The notes beneath the pieces were generated by a model. That model saw only the letters and a list, made by a program, of their open reading frames with translations. It was not told the DNA's origin and did no database searches. 64,000 nucleotides of DNA from positions 248,001-312,000 of the forward strand of contig CAKZMQ010000007.1 in the NCBI GenBank assembly GCA_937128795.1. The letters run 5' to 3'. The translations under genes were made by a program, and so were the position numbers. Positions 1 through 9,280 of this stretch are shown one piece after another; positions within the stretch are counted from its first letter, which is position 1, and the number at the start of each line of letters is the position of its first letter. This DNA is from an uncultured Solirubrobacterales bacterium (lineage in GTDB: Bacteria; Actinomycetota; Thermoleophilia; Solirubrobacterales; JACPNS01).

Positions 1-90
1 CGACATGCCTTCGTCGGACGCCCGGCGTTCGAGACGGCCATACCGATCATCGTCAATCAGGACCTGAAGTCTTCGGTTCAATGTTGGCAT
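1..90 (-). CDS. Ribbon-helix-helix (CopG/VapB-like) antitoxin, N-terminal part only
   Basis: The gene runs off the left edge of the window and is missing from the ORF track. The visible 30 residues begin MPTLNRRLQVLIDDDRYGRL, the usual start of CopG/Arc-type DNA-binding antitoxins: a basic beta strand (LNRRLQVLID) followed by the first helix (YGRLERRASDEG). These proteins bind DNA as dimers and usually repress their own toxin-antitoxin operon. The ATG at 90 is preferred over the ATG at 96 because a TAATAT -10 hexamer ends six bases before it, as in other leaderless genes here. The toxin, if there is one, would lie outside the window. The gene starts 29 bp past the menF stop on the same strand but with its own promoter. 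Confidence 0.7.
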   Translation of the reverse strand, partial: MPTLNRRLQVLIDDDRYGRLERRASDEGMS

Positions 91-115
91 GCTCATATAT
101 TAGCATGCTCATATA
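87..115 (-). promoter_or_regulatory. Direct-repeat operator overlapping the antitoxin promoter
   Basis: The 13-mer GCATGCTCATATA occurs twice with a 16 bp period (87-99 and 103-115), each copy holding the palindrome GCATGC. The TAATAT -10 element (97-102) lies between and within them. RHH repressors commonly bind short repeated sites over their own promoter, so this is a plausible autoregulatory operator. Binding is inferred, not shown. Confidence 0.5.
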
Positions 116-118
116 GTC

Positions 119-1633
119 TCAGCAGCGTCGAAGCACCGGCAGCAGTGCCTGCAGCTTCGTCTCAGTCTCGGCAAGCTCGTCCGACGGATCGGAATCACCG
201 ACGATTCCCGCGCCTACGAACAGGCGCGCCTGGTTTCCGTTGATAAGCGCGCTCCGCAGCGCGACGTGGAACTCGCCATCTTCGTGCAGGTCCATCCACC
301 CGACGCCGCCGGTGTACCAACCGCGATCAAAGCCTTCGAGGGTCTTGATCGTCTTCGATACTTCTGGCCAGGGTTCACCGCCGACTGCTGGCGTGGGATG
401 CAGGAGCCCGGCCAGCTCGATCACCGGGCGCGGTTCTGTGAGCTGAGCGCGAATCGGCGTGGCGAGGTGCTGGATGTTCTTTACCTTCACCAGCTCGGGT
501 CTTTCGCCGGCCGCGATCCAGGCCGAAATCCGGCCGAGTGTCCTTTCGATTCGTCGGACGACGATCGCGTGTTCGAGGTTGTCCTTGTCGCTGGCCAGAA
601 GTTGCTCGCCCAGGTGTCGGTCGGTCGCGTTGTCCTCCCCGCGTCGCATCGATCCGGCAAGCGCCATTGTGGAGGCGCGACGGCCTTCGCGGCGAATCAG
701 CAGCTCTGGTGATGCCCCGACGAAGGCGCGGTCGTCCTTGCCGACGGCGAAGGTGGTGCACTCGGGGAATCGTTCGCGGAGGCCGCGAACGGCGCTGACG
801 ACGTCAATTGGTTGCTCGCGCCGGAGCGTGACCTCTCGGGCCAAGACGATCTTTTCGACCGCGCCAGAATTGATCAGTTCGGTTGCTCGGAGGACGGCGT
901 TCTCATAGTGCTCTGGCGCCGCCGAGGAGGCGGTCGTCGCGTTGTCGGCAGAGGGCAACGGTTGCGCGTGGTGTTCCGCGAGATCGGCCTTAAGTTTGAG
1001 CCGTTCGACCAGTCTCTCGGTGGATTCGAGAAGCGCATTCGTCTGATCGTCCGGCTGAACGTAGATTGCAACCGTCAGCCGCGCCGCTGGCTGGTCTCCA
1101 CCTGAGCGAGAGATCGCAGCGCGCGGCAGCACGAACTGTGCCGCGCGGGTCTCATGCCAGGCGTCCCCCCATGGTTCGTCGTCGTTGAAGGCGAATCCAC
1201 CGCACCAGATCACGCCGCTGCCGGGCGGGGCGTCCCGGTCATCGAATAGATCGTCGACCTCGGCAGCCTCCAGCATCTCACCACAGTTGCGGGCGAGGTC
1301 GGCAAAGCGCCCTTCACCGCTTGCTTCGACGACCGCCGCGGCACCGAGCGTGGCGATCGACAGGTCGTTTCTGGCGGGCTGGATGAATGTCGTCCAGGGT
1401 TCGTCGTCCTCGCGCGCGGTCGAGATGTGCTCTAGGGGATCGATACCAGCACGCAGTGGCACCGTGATCGCTGCGACCACTCCCCTGCCGCGGTCGCGCG
1501 CCTTGGTCAGCGCCGCGTCGATGTTCTTGGCCAGGCGCGCGTAGGCCTCGGAGCCGAATCCCAGCTCTGCGGGTTCGGCAGGAGAGGACGCGTCCGAGCC
1601 GCTGAACCGGCGCGTTCGTCTCCAGCGAATCAT
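119..1633 (-). CDS. menF: Isochorismate synthase (MenF/EntC/DhbC family)
   Basis: Converts chorismate to isochorismate, the entry to menaquinone or to catecholate siderophores. The protein (504 aa) has the chorismate-binding fold in its C-terminal half: EKIVLAR with the general-base lysine near residue 260, then FVGASPELL, TMALAGSMRRG, NIQHLATPI, HPTPAVGG and FVGAGIVGDSDP. The residue pattern fits isochorismate synthases better than anthranilate or aminodeoxychorismate synthases. The ORF could extend to 1690, but that overlaps ilvN by 38 bp; the ATG at 1633 lies 19 bp after the ilvN stop with a GGACGG purine stretch upstream. It is the last gene of the ilvB-ilvN-menF run. Menaquinone is the likelier role because no siderophore genes are visible, but this is inference. 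Confidence 0.88.
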   Translation of the reverse strand: MIRWRRTRRFSGSDASSPAEPAELGFGSEAYARLAKNIDAALTKARDRGRGVVAAITVPLRAGIDPLEHISTAREDDEPWTTFIQPARNDLSIATLGAAAVVEASGEGRFADLARNCGEMLEAAEVDDLFDDRDAPPGSGVIWCGGFAFNDDEPWGDAWHETRAAQFVLPRAAISRSGGDQPAARLTVAIYVQPDDQTNALLESTERLVERLKLKADLAEHHAQPLPSADNATTASSAAPEHYENAVLRATELINSGAVEKIVLAREVTLRREQPIDVVSAVRGLRERFPECTTFAVGKDDRAFVGASPELLIRREGRRASTMALAGSMRRGEDNATDRHLGEQLLASDKDNLEHAIVVRRIERTLGRISAWIAAGERPELVKVKNIQHLATPIRAQLTEPRPVIELAGLLHPTPAVGGEPWPEVSKTIKTLEGFDRGWYTGGVGWMDLHEDGEFHVALRSALINGNQARLFVGAGIVGDSDPSDELAETETKLQALLPVLRRC

Positions 1634-1652
1634 CTGTGAGCCGTCCGGCGAC

Positions 1653-2210
1653 CTAGGTTTCGCTGCGCCCGCGCTGCACGGCGATTTCACCGGTGCGGAC
1701 CATCTCGATCAGACCGAACGGCTTGAGCAGTTCTTCGAAGGCCTCGATCTTTTCCTCGCTGCCGGTCAGTTCAACAGTGACCGAACGTCGGGCGACGTCG
1801 ACGATGCGACCACCGAATATCTCGGCGAGTTGCGACACCTCTTGGCGGGTGTGCGCGTCGGCGTCGACCTTCAGCAAGGCGAGCTCGCGGGCGACTGTGT
1901 CCTCCGGTTCGAGATCCCTGATCTTCAGGACGTGGATCAGCTTGTGCAGCTGTTTGGTGACCTGATCGATCGGGTGCTCGGCACCATCAATCGTCATCGT
2001 GATGCGCGAGATGTTCTCGTCGTCGGTTGGGCCGACGGCGAGCGTGTTGATGTTGTAGCCGCGGCGGGCGAAGAGGCCGCTGATGCGCGCGAGCACGCCG
2101 GGTTCGTTCTCAACGAGAATCGAGAGGACGTGCTTGCGTCCCATCTTGCGCGTTCCTGTCGCCTGGAGATCTTCGAGGCGAAACACTTCTTTGGTTCCTG
2201 GATCACCCAT
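1653..2210 (-). CDS. ilvN: Acetolactate synthase small (regulatory) subunit
   Basis: Regulatory subunit of acetohydroxyacid synthase; it binds valine through an N-terminal ACT domain and activates the large subunit. The ACT domain is clear (LSILVENEPGVLARISGLF then GYNINTLAVG, residues about 29-65), followed by the conserved ALLKV segment and the C-terminal domain (IFGGRIVDV, GSEEKIEAF). At 185 aa it is slightly longer than usual because of about 23 extra N-terminal residues; an alternative start is the ATG opening MGRKHVLS. The upstream ATG lies 3 bp after the ilvB stop, so the two are probably translationally coupled. Confidence 0.95.
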   Translation of the reverse strand: MGDPGTKEVFRLEDLQATGTRKMGRKHVLSILVENEPGVLARISGLFARRGYNINTLAVGPTDDENISRITMTIDGAEHPIDQVTKQLHKLIHVLKIRDLEPEDTVARELALLKVDADAHTRQEVSQLAEIFGGRIVDVARRSVTVELTGSEEKIEAFEELLKPFGLIEMVRTGEIAVQRGRSET

Positions 2211-2213
2211 CGC

Positions 2214-3890
2214 TCAGCCCACCATGTCCCTTGCGGCCTGTCCGGCCGGAATCATCGGATACGTGTTCTCTTCCTTGGTCACGCGCACGTCGACCAGAAC
2301 CGGCCCTTCGTGCTCGATCGCCTCCTTGAACGACCCGACCAACTTGGTCTTGTCGGTGACCTGCATGCCCTTCATGCCGTAGGCGTCGGCCAGCTTCACC
2401 CAGTCGGGATGATTGCCGGTGTCGACGTGGCTGTAGCGGCCATCCCAGAACAGCTCCTGCCATTGGCGGACCATCCCCAGGAAGCCGTTGTTCATCAGGA
2501 AGATCTTGACCGGAATGTCGTTGTCGGCGAGTGTGGCCAGTTCCTGGATGTTCATCTGCAATGAGCCGTCGCCGGAGATGCAAACCACCAGCTCGTCCGG
2601 GCAGCCGACCTGCGCGCCCATCGCCGCAGGAAGACCGAAGCCCATCGTGCCTGCGCCGCCGGAATTGATCCAGCGGCGGGGCTCGGGGAAGTCGTAGTAC
2701 TGCGCAGTCCACATCTGGTGCTGTCCTACGTCGCTGCAGACGATCGCCTGACCTTCGGTGGCCTCAAGCATTGCCTGGACCATGTACTGCGGCTTGATCT
2801 CGGTGTCGGTGGAGTCCTCGAAGGTGAGCGGATACTTCTCGCGCCAGTGTGCGATGCGATCCCACCAGTCGTTCATGCGTGACGTGTCTGCCTTCAGGCT
2901 TTTGTACTCCCCGACCAACTTCGGCAGGATCTCGTTGGCGTCACCGACGATCGGAATGTGGGCCGGAACGTTTTTGCTGATTTCAGCCGGATCGACGTCA
3001 ATGTGGATGAATTTGGCGTTCGGCGCAAACTCACTCAGTTTGCCGGTGATGCGATCGTCGAAGCGTGCACCGATTGCGACGATCAGGTCGGCCTCATCCA
3101 TCGCGTAGTTGGCAGCGCGGGTGCCGTGCATGCCGAGCATCCCGAGCCACTGATCGTGCGGAGCCGGGAAGGCGCCCAAACCGTTGAGCGTGCAGGTGAC
3201 GGGAAACTTGTCGCTGGTCGCGAGCTCGCGCAGCGGCTCTGAGGCATTGCCGTTGACAACGCCGCCGCCGACGTAGAGGATCGGGCGCTTGGCGTTGGCC
3301 ATCGCCTTTGCGGCGAGCCGGATCTGCTTGGCGTTTCCGGTCCTGGTCGGCTGGTAACCGGGCATGCTGACGCTGTCGATCGGTTCGTATTCGATGTCGG
3401 CTCGCGACAGGTCCTGTGGGATGTCTACAAGAACCGGGCCCGGTCGACCGGTGCGGGCCACGTGGAATGCCTCGTGGATCGCGGTAGGGATGTCACGCGG
3501 GTCGCGGATCATGATCGAGTGCTTGACGATCGGCATTGTGATGCCGGTGATGTCGGCCTCCTGGAAGCCGTCGGTGCCGAGCAGGTCGGTGCGGACCTGA
3601 CCGGTGATGAAGACAGTCGGGACCGAATCCATCATCGCGTCGGCGATCGGCGTGACGAGGTTGGTGGCGCCGGGCCCGCTGGTGGCGAGCGCCACTCCGA
3701 CCTTGCCGGTGGCCTTGGCGTATCCCTCCGCCGCGTGGCCGCCTCCTGCCTCGTGTCGTACAAGAATGTGCTTTATGCCGGCGTCGTAGATCGCGTCGTA
3801 GGTCGGCAGGTTCGCCCCTCCGGGATAACCGAACATGACGTCGACGCCCTCGTGCTTGAGCGCTGCCATCAGTGCTTCAACTGCTCGCAT
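2214..3890 (-). CDS. ilvB: Acetolactate synthase large (catalytic) subunit
   Basis: Thiamine-diphosphate enzyme that condenses two pyruvates, or pyruvate and 2-oxobutyrate, in valine, leucine and isoleucine synthesis. The catalytic glutamate is in LVRHEAGG (Glu47), followed by SGPGATNL. The ThDP-binding motif begins GDGSLQMN near residue 440 and ends in MNN. Length (558 aa) is normal. The start is supported by a strong Shine-Dalgarno AAAGGAGGG, in contrast to the many leaderless genes of the window. It heads an ilvB-ilvN-menF run and has a leader of about 230 nt. ilvC is not in the window; ilvD is far away at 54440. Confidence 0.97.
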   Translation of the reverse strand: MRAVEALMAALKHEGVDVMFGYPGGANLPTYDAIYDAGIKHILVRHEAGGGHAAEGYAKATGKVGVALATSGPGATNLVTPIADAMMDSVPTVFITGQVRTDLLGTDGFQEADITGITMPIVKHSIMIRDPRDIPTAIHEAFHVARTGRPGPVLVDIPQDLSRADIEYEPIDSVSMPGYQPTRTGNAKQIRLAAKAMANAKRPILYVGGGVVNGNASEPLRELATSDKFPVTCTLNGLGAFPAPHDQWLGMLGMHGTRAANYAMDEADLIVAIGARFDDRITGKLSEFAPNAKFIHIDVDPAEISKNVPAHIPIVGDANEILPKLVGEYKSLKADTSRMNDWWDRIAHWREKYPLTFEDSTDTEIKPQYMVQAMLEATEGQAIVCSDVGQHQMWTAQYYDFPEPRRWINSGGAGTMGFGLPAAMGAQVGCPDELVVCISGDGSLQMNIQELATLADNDIPVKIFLMNNGFLGMVRQWQELFWDGRYSHVDTGNHPDWVKLADAYGMKGMQVTDKTKLVGSFKEAIEHEGPVLVDVRVTKEENTYPMIPAGQAARDMVG

Positions 3891-4129
3891 CTTCCGTCCC
3901 TCCTTTCAATCTCCGTCCACGGGATTTCCGTGGTCCGCGAGACATCGATGCGGTGGCCAATCCTTCGCCCCTGTGTGCTGAGCGGGTGGATCTGGCGTGG
4001 ATCTCACGCCTGGCCTTGAATACCGGCCCCACGCACGTGGTGTTCGCGCGCACAGCCGGGTTGAACTGGTTTCTGGAATTCGATTGAGCGCCACAGTCCA
4101 AGAGAGATGGACGTCGCGCTCGTCCCTAC
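3891..4129 (-). other. Long 5' leader of ilvB (no gene recognised)
   Basis: About 240 bp of transcribed leader between the predicted ilvB promoter and its start codon. It has a small hairpin (CCACGG-AAATC-CCGTGG, + strand 3917-3933) just upstream of the Shine-Dalgarno. Attenuation by a leader peptide is common for ilvB operons, but I find no short ORF with a run of Leu/Ile/Val codons, no T-box signature and no T-tract terminator. The short ORFs listed here by the ORF track look like noise. Confidence 0.4.
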
Positions 4130-4158
4130 AGAGTAACGCCATCGACCAGTCGCGTCAC
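4130..4158 (-). promoter_or_regulatory. Candidate ilvB promoter
   Basis: On the minus strand GTGACG (4153-4158) and TACTCT (4130-4135) are separated by 17 bp, a reasonable sigma-70-type -35/-10 pair. Transcription would start near 4122, giving ilvB a leader of about 230 nt. Confidence 0.4.
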
Positions 4159-4191
4159 CCCCTGGGGTCCATGCAACCAATTTCCCGCAAT

Positions 4192-4270
4192 TTGCGACCA
4201 AGGCCTCGCACCTGGTGTGAGGCCTTGGTCGCAATTTGCATGCAACCTGTGGCACCTGGTGCCACAGGTT
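4192..4270. repeat. Tandem palindromes of a dispersed intergenic repeat (copy 1)
   Basis: Two adjacent inverted repeats share the core CACCTGGTG. The first (4192-4234) has 21 bp arms with one mismatch around a single central base (arm TTGCGACCAAGGCCTC...). The second (4244-4270) has perfect 13 bp arms, AACCTGTGGCACC-T-GGTGCCACAGGTT. The 27 bp second palindrome recurs exactly at 24474-24500, beside a degraded version of the first. The element lies 3' of a small minus-strand gene, so it may act as a transcription terminator, but there is no T-tract. Confidence 0.75.
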
Positions 4271-4295
4271 GGTCGGAAATTGCGGGGTTTTGGCG

Positions 4296-4598
4296 TTAGT
4301 CGGCGGGTTGGTCGGGATCGGCGAAGGTGTAGCCCTTGGGTGGGAGAAGCTCCTCGGGGTAGTCGAGGTCTTCTCCGCAGCGGGGGCAGACTTGAACGGC
4401 GATGCCGACTTCGGCGTTGCAATTGGGGCATTCGCGGCGCGGATCGAGTCGCGTGGAACGGCTTGCCCAAGCGGCGATCAGCCCGATCACTGGCAGAATC
4501 GCGCCGACGATGAACCAGACCGCGAACGAGGAGCCTTTGTATTTGCCGACTGCGCCGGTGAGCAGACCGAAGATCAGTGGGACCACTGCGTATTCCAT
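4296..4598 (-). CDS. Small membrane protein with C-terminal zinc ribbon
   Basis: 100 aa hypothetical protein. Residues about 5-45 form two hydrophobic segments (VVPLIFGLLTGAVG; FAVWFIVGAILPVIGLIAAW). A cytosolic tail carries a CPNC...CPRCGEDLDYP zinc ribbon, which resembles small 'zinc ribbon domain' membrane proteins of unknown function. A TAGCCT -10 hexamer (4608-4613) lies nine bases before the ATG, so the mRNA is probably leaderless. It is divergent from the thioesterase gene, with start codons only 25-43 bp apart. Confidence 0.75.
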   Translation of the reverse strand: MEYAVVPLIFGLLTGAVGKYKGSSFAVWFIVGAILPVIGLIAAWASRSTRLDPRRECPNCNAEVGIAVQVCPRCGEDLDYPEELLPPKGYTFADPDQPAD

Positions 4599-4623
4599 GC
4601 GATCGTGAGGCTAGCTGCGGGAC

Positions 4624-5477
4624 GTGGCAAACTCTCGCGCCATGACGATCCCAACGCCTTCGCAGATTCATCAGCCACCGATCGCGCTCGACGAGGCGAC
4701 CGCACTTTCCGGCAGCGACGGCAATTTCGAGATCGAGTTGAGCGATCGCTGGCAACTCTGGGGGCCGAGCGGTGGATACCTCGGCGCGATCGCCCTACGG
4801 GCTGCCGGCGAGCTGTCTGAGCTGTCGCGACCAGTGAGTTTTTACTGCCACTTCCTCAAGTCACCGAAGTTTGCGCCGGTGCAGGTAAGTGCGTCGTTTG
4901 AGCGCGCTGGCAGGCGATCCGAGTCGATCGCCGTACGGATCGAACAGGCCGGCGAGACCGTGTTGACCGCGCTTGTGCGTACGTCTGACGACACAACCGG
5001 CTATTCGCACGACCTGACTTCACTGCCGACGGACAAGTTGCCGGACGAGGTCGAACCGTTCCAGTTCAGCGGTCCGGGCAGCGAATACTTCACCTTCTGG
5101 GATCACGTCGAGCGTCGTCCAGTGCTGAAGATTTCGAGCTCGACGTCGCGCGACCCGATCTGTCGCGAGTGGTTTCGCTTCCGCCCCACGGCGAAATTCG
5201 ACGACCCGTTCGTTGACGCGGCGCGTCCACTGATGATGCTCGACACATTCGGCTACCTGGCCGCGCGGCAGAAGTACCCCGACAACAATCTATTTGCCCC
5301 GAATCTCGACACTTCGGCGTGGTTTCACGACATCGACGCGCAGTCGGATTGGCTGCTGATTGAGCACACGAACCTAGTCGCACGCGACGGCGTGATGTTC
5401 GTCGATGGGCGAATTTGGTCGGAAAGCGGGAAGCTTGTGGCGAGCGGCAGCGCTCAGCTGTTGCAGCTCGAACGCAG

Positions 5478-5481
<4 letters not shown>
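4624..5481 (+). CDS. Acyl-CoA thioesterase-like protein (TesB/4HBT_3 family)
   Basis: 285 aa (279 from the ATG at 4642). The N-terminal hotdog half contains LWGPSGGYLGAIALRAA and PVSFYCHFLKSPKFAPVQVSASFERAGR-type sequence, and the C-terminal half DTFGYLAA...LDTSAWFHD...LLIEHTNLVARDGVMFVDGRIWSE. This is the double-hotdog layout of TesB-like thioesterases that hydrolyse fatty acyl-CoA. The real start is uncertain: GTG at 4624 or ATG at 4642; neither has a Shine-Dalgarno. Its stop overlaps the convergent gatB stop by 4 bp. The substrate cannot be read from sequence. Confidence 0.75.
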
Positions 5482-6920
<1,439 letters not shown>

Positions 6921-6922
6921 CG

Positions 6923-8386
6923 CTAGCTCCCCCACGTCCACGGACCGTCGGCGAAATCCGTCTCGCGTTCGAACACGTGTGCTGCGTCGAGCAGCTTGTT
7001 CTCGGCGAAGTGCGGTGCGGCGATCTGTAGGCCCACCGGCAAGGCGCCTTCGGTGCCCGGCTCCGCGACCGCTGATCCATCTGATGTGGCCAATCCGGCC
7101 GGTAGCGAGATCGCAGGAACGCCGGCCAGCGAGATCGGCACTGTGAAGTAGTCCGACAGATACATCTGCAGCGGATCGTCGGTCTTTTCGCCGAGTCCGA
7201 AGGCAACCGACGGCGAGGTCGGCGTGATGATGAAGTCGCAGGTTTCGTAAGCGGCTTTGAAGTCTTCGACGATCTTCGTGCGGACTTTCTGGGCCTGGCC
7301 GTAGTAGGCGTCGTAGTAACCGGAGGAGAGCGCGTAGGTGCCGAGCATTATGCGGCGCTTGACCTCCGGGCCGAAGCCTTCGCCGCGTGTGGTCTCGTAC
7401 ATCTCGGTGAGGCCGCCGGATACGTCGGCGCGCTGGCCGAAACGAACACCGTCCATCCGAGCGAGGTTGGCGCTGGCCTCGGCTGGCGCGATGATGTAGT
7501 AGGCCGACAACGCGTAGTCGGCGTGCGGTAGCGGCAATTCGACGATCTCGCCACCGGCGGCCTCGATGCGCTTGCAAGAGGCGTCGAACACCGCTTTGAC
7601 GACGGTTTGGACGCCGCCCCAGTCGAGCGGAGCAGGAATGCCGAACTTGAGACCGTTGAGGTTCTCTGCGGATGGTGCCACGACGTCTTCCGGCAAACCG
7701 ATCGACGTGGAGTCGCTCGCGTCCTTGCCGTGAATGTGCTTGAGCATCAGCGCGGCGTCGGCGACGTCCCGGGTGATCGGTCCCGCCTGATCGAGAGACG
7801 ACGCGAAAGCGATCATGCCGAAGCGCGAGACCGCGCCGTAGGTCGGCTTCAGCCCAACCAGGCCGCACAATGCTGCCGGTTGGCGTATCGAGCCGCCGGT
7901 GTCGGTGCCGGTGGCCCACGGCGCGGTTCCGGCGGCGACGGCCGCGGCCGATCCTCCGCTGGAACCGCCGGGCACTCGGGTCGGATCCCATGGATTGCGG
8001 ACGGCACCGAATGCTGAGTTCTCGTTGGACGAACCCATCGCGAACTCGTCCATGTTTGTCTTGCCGATGAAGCTGGCGCCGGCGGCACGAAGCTTTGCCA
8101 CGACCGTTGAGTCGTATGGCGGCACGTAACCGTTGAGGATCTTCGAAGCCGCGCGGGTTTCGACTCCTTCCATGCAGAAGAGGTCTTTGATAGCGATCGG
8201 GACGCCCGCCAACTCGCCGCCAGCAGGCGCAATCGTGCTGTCGCTGTCGACTGATAGGTACGAGTTGAACTCGTCGGCGGACGCGCGCCGACGATAAAAA
8301 TCGTAGAGTTCGCTGGCCGATACATCGCCCGCCTGTATGGCGGAAACCGCCTGCGCGGCGCTGAGTTTGAGCAGGTCTTGCGACAC
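6923..8386 (-). CDS. gatA: Asp-tRNA(Asn)/Glu-tRNA(Gln) amidotransferase subunit A
   Basis: Glutaminase (amidase-signature) subunit of GatCAB, supplying ammonia to GatB. The Ser-cisSer-Lys machinery is visible: Lys67 (AIKDLF), the serines of GGSSGGS at 141-146, and Ser166 in DTGGSIRQP. Length is 487 aa. It starts with GTG 2 bp after the gatC stop and ends 2 bp before gatB, so gatC-gatA-gatB is one translationally coupled operon. GatCAB with a GluRS (gltX at 18448) implies the indirect route for Gln-tRNA; no glnS is present in the window. Confidence 0.97.
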   Translation of the reverse strand: MSQDLLKLSAAQAVSAIQAGDVSASELYDFYRRRASADEFNSYLSVDSDSTIAPAGGELAGVPIAIKDLFCMEGVETRAASKILNGYVPPYDSTVVAKLRAAGASFIGKTNMDEFAMGSSNENSAFGAVRNPWDPTRVPGGSSGGSAAAVAAGTAPWATGTDTGGSIRQPAALCGLVGLKPTYGAVSRFGMIAFASSLDQAGPITRDVADAALMLKHIHGKDASDSTSIGLPEDVVAPSAENLNGLKFGIPAPLDWGGVQTVVKAVFDASCKRIEAAGGEIVELPLPHADYALSAYYIIAPAEASANLARMDGVRFGQRADVSGGLTEMYETTRGEGFGPEVKRRIMLGTYALSSGYYDAYYGQAQKVRTKIVEDFKAAYETCDFIITPTSPSVAFGLGEKTDDPLQMYLSDYFTVPISLAGVPAISLPAGLATSDGSAVAEPGTEGALPVGLQIAAPHFAENKLLDAAHVFERETDFADGPWTWGS

Positions 8387-8388
8387 GG

Positions 8389-8673
8389 TCAGCTCCCGGC
8401 CGCGGGTACCGCGAAACCGCCGTCGGCGACTTCCGGTGCGTTGGCGAGCGCTTGATCCTTGGTCAGCCCGGGCTTCACCTCATCTGGCCGTAACTCGTTG
8501 ACGAGGTCGACCACGCGTGCTGTCGGCTGAACATCTTCCAATGAAAGCTCGTCCATATGTTCGACGTAGCCGAGCACGCTGGAGAGATCGCGCGTCATTT
8601 GCGCCTGTTCATCCTCCGTCAAACGAAGCCGCGCAAGCCGCGCGACATATGCCACATCCTCACCGGAAATCAC
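8389..8673 (-). CDS. gatC: Asp-tRNA(Asn)/Glu-tRNA(Gln) amidotransferase subunit C
   Basis: Small subunit that wraps around the GatA-GatB interface and stabilises GatA. The sequence (VISGEDVAYVARLARLRLTEDE, then LSSVLGYVEHMDEL and PTARV) is typical; 94 aa is normal length. The ORF track starts too early, at 8739, inside an intergenic hairpin. The GTG at 8673 is chosen because it matches the family start and has a TACACT -10 hexamer seven bases before it, which indicates leaderless initiation of the whole gatCAB operon. Confidence 0.93.
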   Translation of the reverse strand: MISGEDVAYVARLARLRLTEDEQAQMTRDLSSVLGYVEHMDELSLEDVQPTARVVDLVNELRPDEVKPGLTKDQALANAPEVADGGFAVPAAGS

Positions 8674-8722
8674 GGCGCAGAGTGTACGGCCCCCAACCCA
8701 AACACCGATCAAAACCAATGCA

Positions 8723-8764
8723 ACAACTTTGTAAAACAAGGTTCCCCAAAAGAGGAACCTTGTT
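8723..8764 (-). terminator. Intrinsic terminator; copy 1 of a second dispersed hairpin repeat
   Basis: On the minus strand a perfect 11 bp stem (AACAAGGTTCC / GGAACCTTGTT, loop of 8) starts three bases past the stop of the upstream gene (8768-9271) and is followed by a short T-rich stretch (TTTT, part of the right arm). The segment ACAACTTTGTAAAACAAGGTTCCCC is repeated almost exactly (24 of 25 bases) at 41586. Confidence 0.75.
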
Positions 8765-8767
8765 CGG

Positions 8768-9271
8768 CTAGTCGAGTTTTAGGTGGTCTGGCGTGGGTGG
8801 TTGGTCGAAGCCGGCGGGGACGGATTCGTCGCGGATTGCCCAGCAGGCGGCGGCAAAGAGGGTCAGTGATCCGATCAGTGCGATGTAGAACCAGCCGGTT
8901 GCGTCGGCGAAGTCGCGTGGGGAATCGATTGCGCGATAGGCCATGCAAATCGCGGTGACAAAGCTGCATACGGTCAGCGGCGTCGCGAGAATCATCGACC
9001 AGTCTGCAGTCCGGCTCAGCAGTGCCGCCAGAAACATGCAGACCGCGAGCAACACCGAGAGATAGACGAACCAACGCGTGAAGTGCAGGTCCCAGACGTT
9101 CAGGTTGATCGCGCCGCCGTCACCGCCGCCAATCACATTGGCGTTCGGTGCGAGCCGGCGCAGCTCGTCGATCGCAGGCAGCGTGAACCACGGAGAGAAG
9201 GTCGCGAGCAGCAATACCAACGCGCCAATCAGCGCAAGGAACTCCGATGGCCTGACTTTGTCACCAAACAT
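8768..9271 (-). CDS. Four-helix integral membrane protein, unknown function
   Basis: 167 aa hypothetical protein with about four hydrophobic segments: residues 10-30 (FLALIGALVLLLATFSPWF), 68-90 (FVYLSVLLAVCMFLAALL), 95-112 and 128-148 (FYIALIGSLTLFAAACWAI). No enzymatic motif is visible. A TAGTCT -10 hexamer ends six bases before the ATG, placing the promoter in the 9 bp gap after the folD stop. It therefore has its own leaderless transcript although it follows folD, and it is followed by a terminator. Confidence 0.7.
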   Translation of the reverse strand: MFGDKVRPSEFLALIGALVLLLATFSPWFTLPAIDELRRLAPNANVIGGGDGGAINLNVWDLHFTRWFVYLSVLLAVCMFLAALLSRTADWSMILATPLTVCSFVTAICMAYRAIDSPRDFADATGWFYIALIGSLTLFAAACWAIRDESVPAGFDQPPTPDHLKLD

Positions 9272-9280
9272 GCGCGAAGA

